A DNA stretch of 64,000 nt, from positions 2,839,275-2,903,274 of the forward strand of contig JAJEKV010000020.1 in the NCBI GenBank assembly GCA_021234155.1. The letters are read 5' to 3'. The notes beneath the pieces are model-generated. The model made no database searches and was not told the DNA's origin. It saw only the letters and a list, made by a program, of their open reading frames with translations. This DNA is from Isoetes taiwanensis. Its lineage: Eukaryota > Streptophyta > Lycopodiopsida > Isoetales > Isoetaceae. This document shows positions 9,176-20,376 of the stretch, one piece after another (position 1 is the first letter of the stretch; each line of letters starts with the position of its first letter). Both the position numbers and the translations under genes were made by a program.

Positions 9176-12120
9176 TTGTTGTTTAATGATATAATTGTTT
9201 GGACAAAATATATATCAAATTTGTATTTACAATGCAAGACAAAGGAGCTTATATTCTATTAATGTACGATATTTATTTCAATACAAAAAATTATAATAAT
9301 CTTGATATGGTCACTGATATTCTGGGTGATCTTCTAAGAATTTCTTTACTTGGGTTGTACCTACTGTACGTCCCAAGCTTCTCAAAATGTTGGCAGCCAT
9401 TCCTCCTTGTATGAGCTGTTACGAGTTAGGCGACGATGACTGCTAGCCTAATAGAACATTTATTCTGAAGCTATTAGGCACATTTGATGTTAAGACATGG
9501 ATTGTGGTTGCCATCTTGCAAATAGAGAAGAGAAATTTAAGTAATGGCATACAATAAAAGGGGGCATACTTCAATTTTGGTGTTGTAGAATATGTAAACT
9601 GAAGATATCTCCCAACAGACAATTTGCTGTCATTCATCTTATCAAACTAGAATATTATACAAGAATAGAAAGTTCAGAGCGACAAGCATGATTACACCAT
9701 ATGAAAGTTCAAAAGGACAAGCATGATTACACCATAGAAAACATGCTACAAAACCATTGTTCTAAAAGACAAGAAACGAAAGAACATGCAAAGATACACT
9801 AAGGGCATCGAAGGGTTGAAATGACAAAACAAAGAACATGCAAACACACCCTCAGGTCATCAAAGGGCAACCCTCTGTACGCAGCATCTTGTTCTGTTAG
9901 CGTGCCATGTGTCTTTGAGATAATCTACTCCATCAAATGTTGAAAACACAGGTCTGGCATAGCTCCTCCTTCTATCACGTCTTTTTGCAAGACTACAACT
10001 CTGGCCAAAGCTTCTGCTCGTACTTCTATGGCATTTTAAGCAAGAAGAAGTGAGTTCCATGTCCAGTTTTTGTCCAATTCGTTGAAGGTAAGTCGATTTA
10101 GAAGGAGTGGTGGTGCATTCTTAGGTGATGGATTGGAACTTCAAATTTTTAAATAGACAATAACTTAGTACCTTATTGGAGCTTGCCAACATATTTATTC
10201 CATAGGCTCCATATAGCAGATATTAGGCATGTGATGCTGCAAAGATGGATTGTGGAAATGGTTGAGTATCCATAGCTACAATTGATATCAATCCGAATGC
10301 AAGTTTTGGTGCATATATCCATCTCGCTCCTTTGCTCTTAATTCCAACTTCCCCTTTCCTAACAATATGTTTTTTTTACCCTGCTAAAACATCTAATGCT
10401 GCTTTTTTGTTGTAACGAAACAGTTCAACATGCAAAATTAGAATGAAGATAGTCTGCTCAAAGGCCTCAATTTCGGTGAATCATCTGTCTATGTTTCACC
10501 ACAGTATTTTTCACCGTCCCTTCATTATGACCCTTTGCAAGTCTTTTCATTTTATTCATTACACATCAACAATTTACATTTTGTGTGTTTACTTATTGCA
10601 AAAGGGTATTATAATATAAACATGCTATAAAGTCCAATAGCTTTTGCACAAATATGAAGAATAAAAATGCTTGTCTATTGCGTACAGGGATGCTTCCACA
10701 TTGCCTCCTATTGCAAGGCCAACAAATTCCTAAACTAGTTGTGTTTTAGAAAGCTTTAACATCCCTCCCAAGGTTTCACTTTAAGGCTTTTTTGGATTGC
10801 CCCCGTCAAGGGGCAATTTGTTGGCGAGAGGGTGGGTTTGGGCATATTTGAGCATATTCTAGGCATATCTAATGACATGATGATCACAATTGTTGTATTT
10901 CTGACCTTTTTTATACATTTGCAAATCTTGCAAAAGTATGTAGCATTTACAAGATACTTAATTCTCGACCAATGCTTTTGAATTTAGCATGGGAGTCTAA
11001 ATAAATAGTCATTGCTAGCCGACTATATCGATAAAATACACCATTTTCACTCAAAATATGGAGTAACAAACACAATGGGTCAAGATCAAAGAATTCAAGC
11101 CCCCGTATTAGCGTTGATGACAAACCCTGAGGCCAATACAATTTGCTTAGTAGTATATAGATCCATACGTTTCAACAACAATTCATTCTTCCTTGAACAC
11201 CATATCTCTTTCTTGCCATTCCAACTTCACACAAAATTTGCCTACCAAGTGAGTCAGTAAAGAGAAATGGTCGTCGCGTTAGATTTCCTGTTGTATTAAT
11301 AATTATATTTGATTGTAGTCTATTTTATAAATGCAATATGAAAGCACCCTTTCATACAATGCATTGCACCCAACATCCTCTCTTCCCTAAATTATCTAAA
11401 TAACTAAAATGGAGAGTAGACATTATGCATCCAAATCTAGTTTTCCAAGATGTTATCTTAATAATAACATGTTCAACTTTGCAATCCCAAAATGGAGAAC
11501 ATCAACATGACCAGGGAGTTGCAACAACATTACAAATGGCAACAATAGTTCTTTATGACCCTTGAACGACTACAATCCCTGATCTCAGACACTATCAAGC
11601 AAACCAAGTCCTTTAGGGCAACGTCGTCAAAGAAGAAGAGGAAACCTATAGGCAAGAATAGAATAGAAGAAAGCCAAAGAAGCAAAGAGAGGGAAGGAAC
11701 ATATATCAACAACAACAACAACATCGATAAAGGAGGTGATGGGCAAAGAAGACCATAATAGGAGGGATATAAGGCCATTGATAGATAAAGGAACATCATG
11801 ATTTGTAGGAACAAATATTTGGGGATTTTCTTTTTAGAGGATGTTAATGGGATGTCTTGTTCTCTTTTTATTTTGAGCAATGATATTTGATTTATGCTTC
11901 ATGGGCAAGATTTTTATGGCATAGTTGGATGTAGACATATTTGTTGTATGTTACAAAATTTAGCCCTCAATGTATCCATTTTGTACGAAACTACTTGATT
12001 TTTACTTTAGAGATGAAACAAGAGTGGATAAACTCATATTGCGCACTAGTAGTCCTTATCATGTGTAATCTTCCCACTATGTATACACCCTTCATATATG
12101 TAGACATTGTTGTCTTTTTT
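9176..12120. other. AT-rich intergenic DNA, no gene recognised
   Basis: Only short frames are present and none resembles a known protein. A local duplication is visible: AGTTCAGAGCGACAAGCATG with its ATTACACCATA continuation at 9671-9701 recurs with small changes at 9706-9736. Two further related units begin AGAACATGCAAA near 9782 and 9834. Confidence 0.4.
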
Positions 12121-12510
12121 CAAAATAAGTAATGCCTAATTTGGTTGGCATAGGATTTGGTCTATAGAAAAAAACAAAAAGGATGATTTTTTCTACCACA
12201 CTATAGGCTATATCTTAAAACTTTCTATTTTGGGCATGAGGGGCATACTATCTACGTTTATTTTAACTACATCCTAAAACTTTCTATTTTTAAGCCATAG
12301 AAAATAAGTGTCACAAAATAAAGCTACGTAGAAAATAAGTACCACAAAAGAAAATTTGATGCTTTTGCTTGCTTCTATCAAAACATATATAATTCTCCTA
12401 GAAAGATGCCTTTGAAATATTCGTCTGTTATGCTTATTTTTGAGAACGACACGTAAGTTTCCTAGGTTTCTGAGGAAAAAAAATAAACATTAAAAAAAAT
12501 CTAAGAAACT
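12121..12510. repeat. AT-rich MITE-like or internally repeated segment
   Basis: Paired units are seen: TCTTAAAACTTTCTATTTT and TCCTAAAACTTTCTATTTT (about 12212 and 12271), and GAAAATAAGTGTCACAAAA and GAAAATAAGTACCACAAAA (about 12300 and 12331). No clean terminal inverted repeats or target duplication were found, so the class is unknown. Confidence 0.35.
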
Positions 12511-12520
12511 AGAAACGTGT

Positions 12521-12543
12521 GCCCGGCGATGCCGGGCATTAGT
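12521..12543 (+). repeat. Helitron-like 3' terminal hairpin, copy 1
   Basis: GCCCGGC, loop GAT, GCCGGGC form a perfect 7-bp stem, followed within two bases by TTAGT. Plant Helitrons end in a short GC hairpin close to CTRR followed by T; TTAG would be a variant. No 5' TC end was located. Confidence 0.4.
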
Positions 12544-14371
12544 CATGCATGTAGAATGAGTGGACGTGTGTGAATATGAGTATCTGTCGGTTCCTGCTTC
12601 TCTCGTATGTGATTCAAGATTGGTAGGATGCAAAACTGTAATATATAGAATGCATTGTTGATGGAGTCATCAAATGTTATTGATTAAAATAGAGATTGGT
12701 TTAGAGTTCATCATGGTCTGTCCATTCTCCGTGTTTACTTCTATAAAGGTTGGTGGTAAAAATAAAATACATCACCAGAGAAAATAAGTTGGCAGTAATA
12801 AATGCAAAAGATAAAAGCATCGCATTGAGATCCGCAAAAACATGACATGCCATATTCATTTTATTTTAACAATTAGACTTAATTGTTCCATTGTAGAAAA
12901 TTGCAAGTAAACTAATTTATAAAGCAAAAATGCACATCTTCTGTCATCTTTCTTCTTCGTACATGTTCTTGCCAAGATTACAGTCACAGTTATGCAAACA
13001 ATTACATTAAAAGGACCTTGTTCAAGGCAATATCACTTATCCCAATATCCACCCTGGTTTTTTAGGCCAGGCCACATGAGGCACTCTCCAAACCAAAGCC
13101 CATATAACTTGCCAAATAATCTTCCATCTATAAACTTGAAGAATCTTATATATTGTCATATATTTTTACATTTTTAAACTTGAATAATCTTATGTCTATA
13201 AACATAAATCTTACATCTATAAAGTTTTGAATTTGGAAGTATAAAGTGTAAAGTAAACTTTGAATCTTGATATAAGGTATTCCATCATCTTCCGTGTTAA
13301 CGCCAACTCTAACAGCAAATGTGTGCCCAACGTTGCCGGGCTAATGTCCTAGCATGCTGGGCTAATTATGTTTTTTCTACTCGGCAAAATTAAATCTTTT
13401 TATAGACATATATTTTTTCTACAGACTTAAATCTTCCAAGTTGAGGGTTGAGGGGTTAAGCTTGACTTAGCATCATGAGTAATTTGTTAAAGACGACTAA
13501 ATGCAAGTATCATTACTCAATTTTTTCTTAAGCCTTTGGCAAAGAGTGTGTGGCTTCTACAACATCCAAATATAGTGGTACATTGAGTGATGCTTTCAAA
13601 GTGACCCCTAATGTGAGAAACAAAACCATCCCTTCAAAGTTAGAGTGGCTCATAGGTTCAACCGAAGAAGCTAAGCATTTTTTTACAGAAAGATTATTCG
13701 TAGAAATGGCAGGGGCAACCCCTTTGTATAGAGAAGAAAACCATGCGTTTCTTTTTCTTGAAGTTTGTGTCACCATAAGAAACTTCATCATTTTAATATC
13801 ATCCAAGCTTTGAACATTAATATATGAATAATGTAACTCTCAAGTAGCTTTCTTTATGCAACATTACATTTTCTATAATATATGAAGAATGCAACTCTTA
13901 AGTAGCTTTCTTTATGCAACATTACATTTTTTCTCTTATGTCATTACTTTTGATGTCTCTTTCGCCATTGTATTTTATCACCCTTAATGAGAATTAAGGG
14001 AGAAGGTTGCATGTTTGCTACAACATATTCAATATGACATCAAAAAATATGCACCCGCACTAGTTCATGCAGGTTATTCTTTCAGATAATTACTTCGTCC
14101 CTCATTTCGTCCTTCAAACTTTGGAATATGCACATCCAATGTAAGCCTAAAGAAAATCAAATCAGTTAGGCAATGGAAGACAAAGTACTTGCTCTAACAA
14201 ATATATATTGGATATTGCTCCAGATTTCTGAATCAAGAAATTATGGAGTCAAGACATCTGCTTCTTGATTTGCAGGCCTCATAGCAACGTTTTTAATTTG
14301 CAATCATCTGTGTCTCGTTGCATGCATCAGTATTTGGGCCAAGCTCAGTATTTGCATCAGTATTCAACCAT
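12544..14371. other. AT-rich intergenic DNA, no gene recognised
   Basis: A reading of about 87 residues (13550-13813, plus) lacks an ATG start and matches no family I know. A duplication is seen at 13827-13872 and 13885-13931 (AGTAGCTTTCTTTATGCAAC in both). A second GC hairpin lies at 13325-13341. Confidence 0.4.
13325..13353 (+). repeat. Helitron-like hairpin, decayed copy 2
   Basis: GCCCAAC, loop GTT, GCCGGGC. It matches the hairpin at 12521 except that two G bases of the left arm are A, as expected from methyl-cytosine deamination. It is preceded by the same GTGT and followed by TAATGTCCTAGC. Confidence 0.4.
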
Positions 14372-14984
14372 ATGAATTGAGTGGATGAAATAAAAATCAA
14401 TTATTCACTATAAAACAGCTTCTAATAGTCAAAGCCTCATTTCTAAGTTGCCTCTGTCATAACAGCAACAATGAAATGGAATGGAATGCAAAACACCCAT
14501 ATCTCAGCCTATCTTGCTCCAAAGAATTATTTTTTCAAGGAAAAAACAAAATCCTAGAGCACAGTTCAACATGCTAAATTCTAGAATTAATTAATCTATG
14601 TGACAACAACAATGAAATGGAATGGAATGCAAAACACCCATATCTCAGCCTATCTTGCTCCAAAGAATTATTTTTTCAAGGAAAAAACAAAATCCTAGAG
14701 CACAGTTCAACACGCTAAATTCTAGAATTAATTAATCTATAGTACGTAGCATGGATAAGTAAATCTCACCTTACCTGCTCACTCCAAAAGACATGTTCAA
14801 AGCCAGTAGAGTGAACTTTCATTTCTCACTGGGTTAAGAAACGAATAAGCTGAGGCAGATTAGAGAGGGTAATTAGAAATGGCATGCATAGATAGTGGCG
14901 TACCTGAAATGAAATGGATGCATATGAGACAATTGCAGCTTCACCATCATCAAATATTATACCAAGAACGGCAATCAAGAATGC
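14372..14984. repeat. Local segmental duplication, block A (5' part)
   Basis: This block is nearly identical to 16531-17000. Inside it a unit of about 135 bases (containing AATGAAATGGAATGGAATGC and ATTTTTTCAAGGAAAAAACA) is itself doubled in tandem (about 14467-14605 and 14606-14742). Block A is interrupted at 14985 by a LINE and resumes at 16069. No convincing coding exon is seen on either strand. Confidence 0.8.
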
Positions 14985-16038
14985 CATAAAGAAACTATTC
15001 ACGCTTGATATCAGCAAATTTAAATCAGGGACCTCCCCTCCATGGTGAGTACCAGTGGAATTGCACAATAAACAAGGTCCACTAGGTATAGTGGCTGACG
15101 CGAGGATTGTGAAGAGATGGAAAAACTGTGGTATACATTCTTGTGCTCAGTGGTATATGGGAGAGCACCTGGCCAGTTGGGAAGCATTTCAAGTCTGTTT
15201 TGGTTTAAAGGAGGCAGGCAAGATAATTTGGGAATGTTTGGCTTCCGTACTCCCAAACACAATAAATAGAGGAGATCAAAGTCCATGGCTCATACATCCT
15301 TCGATCTGACCAAACAAGTTTGTGAAGTCATGCTACAAGAGCTTGAAGACTAAGGGATTTCTTCCAAGATCTCCCAAGTGGGAGCTAGTGATCACTGGAG
15401 GACATCCTTAAAAACATCCGGAGAAACGCTTGGCTAAAATTTCTCCCCCACCTAATCAACGCCTTTCTTTGGCAAGTGATCCACGTGGTCCCAAGGGTCA
15501 ATCATCTAGTCTCCAAATGGGACAATAACGTGAGCCCACTTTGCCCTATGTGTGAAGAGGAAGAAGAATCCATAGAACATTGTCCGGTGGAATGTGGGAT
15601 GCCGCATGAAGTATGGGCCCGAGTCCGATAGGTTCGAATACCCCTTAGGAACCAAAGAATTGCTGCTAGGAATTCTCCCTCCAGAATGGTGTCCCAAGAA
15701 GAAGATTTCTTTTCACATAGCCAGGGCCTGGACGATCTGGTCAATATGGAAAAGGAGGAATGCCCGAGTCTTCGCTGAGAATCAGGAGGTATTCATATCA
15801 TCAACTCAGCTACTTCACCTAGTACTTGAAAGACTTAAAAAATTTAGGCTAGTTTTTAAAAGTGAAGAAGAGATAAAGGAAGAAATATGGGGCACCTATT
15901 TTAATCTGGTCTAGGTCGGGAAAGAGAATAGTACAAGCTGGAGCTACGTAGCTACCCCCATCTCATATCCGTGGATGGGTGCACCTCTGCCATGTGGCTT
16001 TGTATCATTCTCTCTAAGTAAATAAAATCTTTTTTTAC

Positions 16039-16069
<31 letters not shown>

Positions 16070-16070
16070 G
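14985..16070 (+). mobile_element. 5'-truncated LINE (non-LTR retrotransposon)
   Basis: The segment ends in an A-run of about 25 bases (16046-16070). Its 3' part carries the LINE zinc-binding C-terminal domain: HLINAFLWQVIHVVPRVNHL, then LCPMCEEEEESIEHCP (about 15540-15590), then ARAWTIWSIWKRRNARVFAE (about 15720-15780). The upstream part includes a piece starting WKNCGIHSCAQWYMGEHLAS. The reading changes frame more than once, so it is dead. The insertion point is fixed by comparison with the uninterrupted copy at 16985: CAATCAAGAAT abuts the LINE on the left and GAATATAATAG follows the poly-A, giving a target duplication of at least GAAT. The 5' truncation is typical of target-primed reverse transcription. 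Confidence 0.85.
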
Positions 16071-16220
16071 AATATAATAGAATAGATCGTGCAAGAACGG
16101 CCTTCAAGAAGGGAAACTATCCCGAATCTTCACCATCATCAAATATTATACCAAGAACGGCAATCAAGAATATAATAGAATAGATCGTGCAAGAACGACC
16201 TTCAAGAAGGGAAAACTATC
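16069..16220. repeat. Block A continuation with a tandem unit
   Basis: GAATATAATAGAATAGATCG with the following CGTGCAAGAACG occurs at 16070 and again at about 16168, with CTTCACCATCATCAAATATT between them. The order indicates a tandem duplication of about 100 bases at this locus. Confidence 0.7.
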
Positions 16221-16530
16221 CCGAATCGGGCTGTAGATTCATGCTGCTGCAAGGAGTGCAAGCATTCTATCATTTCCAGATTGCCTCTATCATAACCATA
16301 GAAATGGAATACCAATTGGTGTTACTATTATGGCCCTTTCCCACCTTAACCCCACAGGTACAGACCCAAAATGCCCTTGGATATTTAAAGATGGAAAACT
16401 TCGTTTCTGCTATACTTATGAATTTTTTTAATGTATGTTGGAAACCATTGCAGTGGAATCATGTGCTTCTGCCAACACCAAATGCCAAAGGCAAATAAGG
16501 AAAGACAATCTAAGGGTCCTAAAATAAGCC
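16221..16530. other. No gene recognised
   Basis: A 103-codon frame (16187-16498) has no recognisable domain and runs through repeat sequence at its start. Confidence 0.35.
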
Positions 16531-17046
16531 GAATTGATTGGATGAAATAAAAATCAATTATTATTCACTATAAAACAGCTTCTAATAGTCAAAGCCTCAT
16601 TTCTAAGTTGCCTGTCATAACAGCAACAATGAAATGGAATGGAATGCAAAACACCCATATCTCAGCCTATCTTGCTCCAAAGAATTATTTTTTCAAGGAA
16701 AAAACAAAATCCTAGAGCACAGTTCAACATGCTAAATTATAGAATTAATTAATCTATAGTACATAGCATGGATAAGTAAATCTCACCTTACCTGCTCACT
16801 CCAAAAGACATGCTCAAAGCCAGTAGAGTCAACTTTCATTTCTCACTGGGTTAAGAAACGAATAAGCTGAGGCAAATTAGAGAGGGTAATTAGAAATGAC
16901 ATGCATAGATAGTGGCGTACCTGAAATGAAATGGATGCATATGAGACAATCGCAACTTCACCATCATCAAATATTATACGGCAATCAAGAATATAATAGA
17001 ATAGATCGTGCAAGAGCGGCCTTCAAGAAGGGAAAACTATCCCGAA
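16531..17046. repeat. Local segmental duplication, block B (LINE-free copy)
   Basis: This is the partner of block A. It contains one copy of the GAAATGGAATGGAATGC unit, the ACTCCAAAAGACATG segment and, at 16980-17045, the uninterrupted pre-insertion sequence around CGGCAATCAAGAATATAATA. It differs from block A by scattered substitutions and small indels. Confidence 0.8.
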
Positions 17047-17641
17047 TCTTAAACCGTACATATTTTAAGATCTGGATTATGCTTGCTCAAGAGAAAAAAG
17101 GATATGACATGGTTACCTCTAAAGTGAAATCCACCCCGTAGGAAAGCCCAAATGCTCTGGGTTATAAATCCGTCAAATAAGCAGAGAGCCCTAAACCCCA
17201 ACCTCAGATTTGAGCGCATGTGTAGAAGAAATAATAGCCTCTGCTTTTTTAAAAAAGCTTTCACAGCCCAGACCTTCCGCCTTAAGACAGACCTGAATAG
17301 GAACGTAAGGCATCCGGGATGAGAGGTGGGCTGAAAATGGAGGAACAACCCCTCTGAAGCACAACGCCAAAACGTAGATGAGCAACTGGTGGAGGCTGTA
17401 TGAGAAAATCGAAAATTCAAAATTCGTACTGCGGCATCCCGCAAGGGGGGAGAGGGAACGCCGCATGGGTCTGCACATGCGGCATTCCCGCACAAAAACC
17501 AAGGCCTTCCCTTTTTAATAAAAAGATAGGGAGAAAAAGCATTTCTGAAGAAAAAAAATCTTTGCCTGATGTGTCGTCAGATTTGCTTGCGCTATATGCA
17601 GATTCAGTAGCTTGGTTAAATTGCCGAATTCTTCCGGTATG
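17047..17641. other. No gene recognised; moderately GC-rich
   Basis: A 148-residue minus-strand reading (17049-17495) has no family resemblance. Related GCGGCAT strings in both orientations occur at 17431-17485 (ACTGCGGCATCCCGCA and ATGCGGCATTCCCGCA). Confidence 0.35.
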
Positions 17642-17749
17642 AAGGGGTTAACCACCCCTGCGAGGCTGTTACAGCCAGTAAATGGGCGAGCCCGGAGGGG
17701 CGAGCCCATTTACAGGCTGTAACAGCCAAGCAGGGGTGGTTAACCCCTT
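17642..17749. repeat. Long near-perfect inverted repeat (46-bp arms)
   Basis: The arm 17642-17687 (AAGGGGTTAACCACCCCTGC... to AAATGGGC) and the arm 17704-17749 are reverse complements with about three mismatches, separated by a 16-base loop. The transcript would fold into a 46-bp hairpin. The outer ends (CCGGTATGAAGG left, CCTTTAACCGG right) extend the symmetry imperfectly. It could be a foldback MITE, a young miRNA-like hairpin, or the end structure of the element described next. Confidence 0.9.
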
Positions 17750-18040
17750 TAACCGGCAGGCTGCCGATCAAGAACACCAAGCCTGCACCATACCTGCACC
17801 TAGCCTGGTTTATCATCCCTAGCCTGGTTTATCAGCGTCCGAGCCTGGTTTATCATCCTCTAGCCTGGTTTATCACGACCCGAAGCTAAAACCAAGGCAG
17901 AGCTACTTGTTTCTGAGATGAATCCAAGGCATGTCAGCTTGTTTCTCACCTCAATCCGGAGGACTCAGCCCATTCTGCCCCATCACCGGGTTGAAACAGA
18001 CGGCCATGATCAACCGGATCAAAAGGCCTGCCGGTTAAGG
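17746..18040. mobile_element. Possible small element bounded by 15-base inverted repeats
   Basis: CCTTTAACCGGCAGGC (17746-17761) is the reverse complement of GCCTGCCGGTTAAGG (18026-18040) apart from one base gap. The 295-bp interval holds the iteron array. The left repeat overlaps the right arm of the hairpin at 17642-17749. No target duplication was identified, so mobility is conjecture. Confidence 0.4.
17802..17875 (+). repeat. Four-copy iteron array, period about 20 bp
   Basis: AGCCTGGTTTATCA occurs exactly four times, starting at 17802, 17821, 17842 and 17862, with spacers of 5-7 unrelated bases. The spacing of 19, 21 and 20 bases is close to two helical turns, which places every copy on the same face of the DNA. 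Conserved cores with variable spacers look like protein-binding sites more than a slipped microsatellite. Confidence 0.85.
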
Positions 18041-18225
18041 GCCCTGCTGCAAATGGATTAAACTAAAGATCAAGCCATCTCAGATTTGTTAATCTTCCTA
18101 TATCGGCATGGATTGTTCCATTCAGGAGATTATTCGTCAGGTTTAGGCGGAGATTATTCGTCAGGTTTAGGCTCTGCAGCTCCGGAAAATCCCCAAACAC
18201 AGAGGGCAGGGCTTTCTTGCACAAC

Positions 18226-18402
18226 GATGGCAGAATAGGGCGAGACTGGCTTTTCTAGCCAGAGCTTGAAAAAGTTTGCTTCTAGCCAGAGTTGCGGTAT
18301 TTTCTGGGCTTTCTTGCACAACAATAGCGAAACTGGGCTGTCTTAACAGAGAATTACTTTCATAGGCTTGCTAGGTTATTTTCTGGGTTCAAATCCTGGA
18401 AT
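18226..18402 (+). repeat. SINE-like repeat, copy 1
   Basis: This copy shares with 18596-18728 the strings ACTGGCTTTTCTAGCCAGAG, AACTGGG.TGTCTTAACAGAG and TTTTCTGGGTTCAAATCCTGG. The last contains a B-box-like GGTTCAAATCC. Confidence 0.5.
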
Positions 18403-18595
18403 GTTTAAAAGAAAAACTAGAGGAAAGCCCTTAATAAAACCCTGTAGGCATGCGTGCTCTTCTTCCATAAATAAATTTTCGAAGAAGGAAGCGGCCACAA
18501 AAGGGGCCATAACTTTGGTTTATGGATGTCACAGAGATCAAGAGAAGGCGCTTCTTATATAGGTGCTTAAGCTTCTAGGCGGGCAGGACTTTCTT

Positions 18596-18728
18596 ACCCA
18601 GCGATGGCGGAACTGGCTTTTCTAGCCAGAGCTTGGACAGCGATGGCGGAACTGGGTTGTCTTAACTTAACAGAGATTTGCTTTCATAGACTTGTTGGGT
18701 GATTTTCTGGGTTCGAATCCTGGGAGCT
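18596..18728 (+). repeat. SINE-like repeat, copy 2, with A-box and B-box like motifs
   Basis: TGGCGGAACTGGG (about 18644) resembles a tRNA A-box and GGGTTCGAATCCTGG (about 18709) a B-box, about 65 bases apart. No intact tRNA cloverleaf can be drawn and no A-tail is seen at a sensible distance. A tRNA-derived SINE family is the best guess. Confidence 0.4.
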
Positions 18729-18886
18729 GGAGTTAGATGGGGAGATTGACCCACTTCAACTATTGGCATTTCTGCAGGTAATCTAGACTAAGAATGACAT
18801 TCCCCTATTATAAATGCTACACATTACGAACTTATTCCTGCCAATCTGAATTTGGTATGGGAAAAGAATCCATCAACATATCAGTT

Positions 18887-19241
18887 CAGTATTGAGCAAT
18901 TATTGCCATTGAAATCAATATCAACAAGCTTAGAAGTCTAGAAATTTGTGTCGGCAGAAAACCCACTATCAGATTCTGGCTCAAATTCAAATACTGGAGG
19001 TTTGTGCAATTCAACAGACCATCTAAAAACTCTCCTGTCATAATTATCTCCCAAATCAAGCTGCTGCAGATTTTTTTGCCCACAAATTCTCGCCATTCCG
19101 CCGGATTAGACGCTTGCTCTGGAGCTCTGGCATAATAAACAATGGAGTAACAGGCTTAGAACTGCTTGATGGGGCCGGATTCTTGTTAAAGGAGGCATCA
19201 TCAGATTCGTGGCTGAATATCAATATCAAGACGGTTGCCAT
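18887..19241 (-). pseudogene. LRR receptor kinase (HAESA-like) fragment
   Basis: On the minus strand, across two frames, the sequence reads NLQQLDLGDN, then TGEFLDGLLNCTNLQYLNLS and QNLIVGFLPTQISRLLSL, which are two to three consecutive plant-type LRRs. The NCTNLQYLNLSQN..VG.LP..I.RL pattern matches the early LRRs of the HAESA/HSL1 class of LRR-XI receptor kinases. The part toward 19241 (upstream) may be the N-terminal region but is not convincing. There is no transmembrane or kinase part. At least one frame change and several stops show it is dead. Family level is good; the HSL assignment is from memory of motifs. Confidence 0.65.
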
Positions 19242-20356
19242 TAATTATCAGACCAAAATCTAGATTTGCTGTGATAGAAAGAGAAAATCTGGCCTGAATC
19301 GGTCTGATACTGAGCGGATGGATATCTTAAGGGATATAGCAATTGATGTTCTTGCCAGCATTGTCTTTGAACAGGCCGAAACTCGCCGACTTAAGGAAAT
19401 TTATGCATGCTAGACGTAAGAAAAATTGATCGACTCGCTTGAGCGGGCTGGATTCTTGCAGAAGGCGGCTGAAATTTACTGAAGCAGAAGCCAGTGCTTT
19501 AATTGTGAAGGAATTGGGCCTGAGACAGGCCGATTTTGCTGGCCAGGCCGACTTGGCCGGAATTGAAGAAAACTCCTAGTTTTGAAGAAGTTCTTGACGA
19601 AATGTGTTTCTGTACAGGCCGAAATTTGAAGATTGGCCCTTAAAGTTGTGATAGTATCGGCACTATTAAAAACTACTCTTCAAAAGAACTTGGATTCTAC
19701 ACGGCTGGGTCTTGGTCGCACTAAAAGCACTGCAAAGAAGAAACAGAAGAACCTGAATAAAATTTCCATGATCTTGGGATACTGGGATCTTGAAGAACAA
19801 ACTGGGTTAAATTTGCACTGCAATTGCTTTGTTGCTACTTCAATGTGGCACTAGAAAAACTGGAAATCCCGTTCACATCTGGCGGCTCGTAGCCATCTTC
19901 GACTCACTAGAGAAGATCAAAAGCAACCATAGAAGATCCGCGCCCAGTCTAGGTGCGGCCAGTGACCATTTCTACATAGAGCAATAATTAACAACGAATA
20001 AATAATGGCATTTTCCTTTGGTAAAAATACTATCCAATTACAACAAAAGAAGCCGAGTAGAATCCTTGCTTAAAAATGTTGCCATTAGCTTGCCTAAATG
20101 AATCATATATGTGTAGATAATTGATTGAGAGCTTAAGTGTTCCAAGAGCCCCTAGTGTGTTATTAGTACCTTATTTTTAACATACGCGTCTTGAACTGCA
20201 AATATTTTAACACTTTAGTTTAATACCCACATAAGCATTTTAAAACTGAAAATGAAATAACTTCTTTTGCCACATGAACCACATCAAATTCTATAAAAGG
20301 ATTCTTATCATACCAACCCAACTCCATACACACGGGGTCGGGAAAGAGAAATGTTT
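19242..20356. other. No gene recognised; scattered CAGGCCGA motifs
   Basis: CAGGCCGA recurs at about 19371, 19526, 19545 and 19614, with TTGGCCGG nearby. No repeat unit around it could be aligned. The rest is AT-rich, with a 112-residue minus-strand reading (20220-20558) of no known family. Confidence 0.35.
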
Positions 20357-20376
20357 GCGGCGGCCTTGGCCGCCGC
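20357..20376. repeat. GC-rich hairpin, 9-bp perfect stem
   Basis: GCGGCGGCC, TT, GGCCGCCGC. It is embedded in AT-rich DNA and similar in design to the hairpin at 49880. This may be a Helitron-type terminal hairpin; no CTAGT end is seen on either side. Confidence 0.45.

Noticed and set aside
11495-11760. Possible gag N-terminus (LERLQSLISDTIKQ)
   Set aside because: A faint resemblance to a Ty3/gypsy gag, with no further domain or neighbouring element part.
14760-14985. Antisense exon-like stretch with GT/AG signals and a GFEHVF string reminiscent of EndoU nucleases
   Set aside because: Only six residues agree, the adjoining reading is unrelated, and the sequence is part of a duplicated noncoding block.
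17049-17495. 148-residue minus-strand frame
   Set aside because: No domain, no support from either neighbour, and it overlaps another frame of similar length.
18709-18725. tRNA gene
   Set aside because: Only the B-box/T-loop fits; no acceptor stem or anticodon arm.
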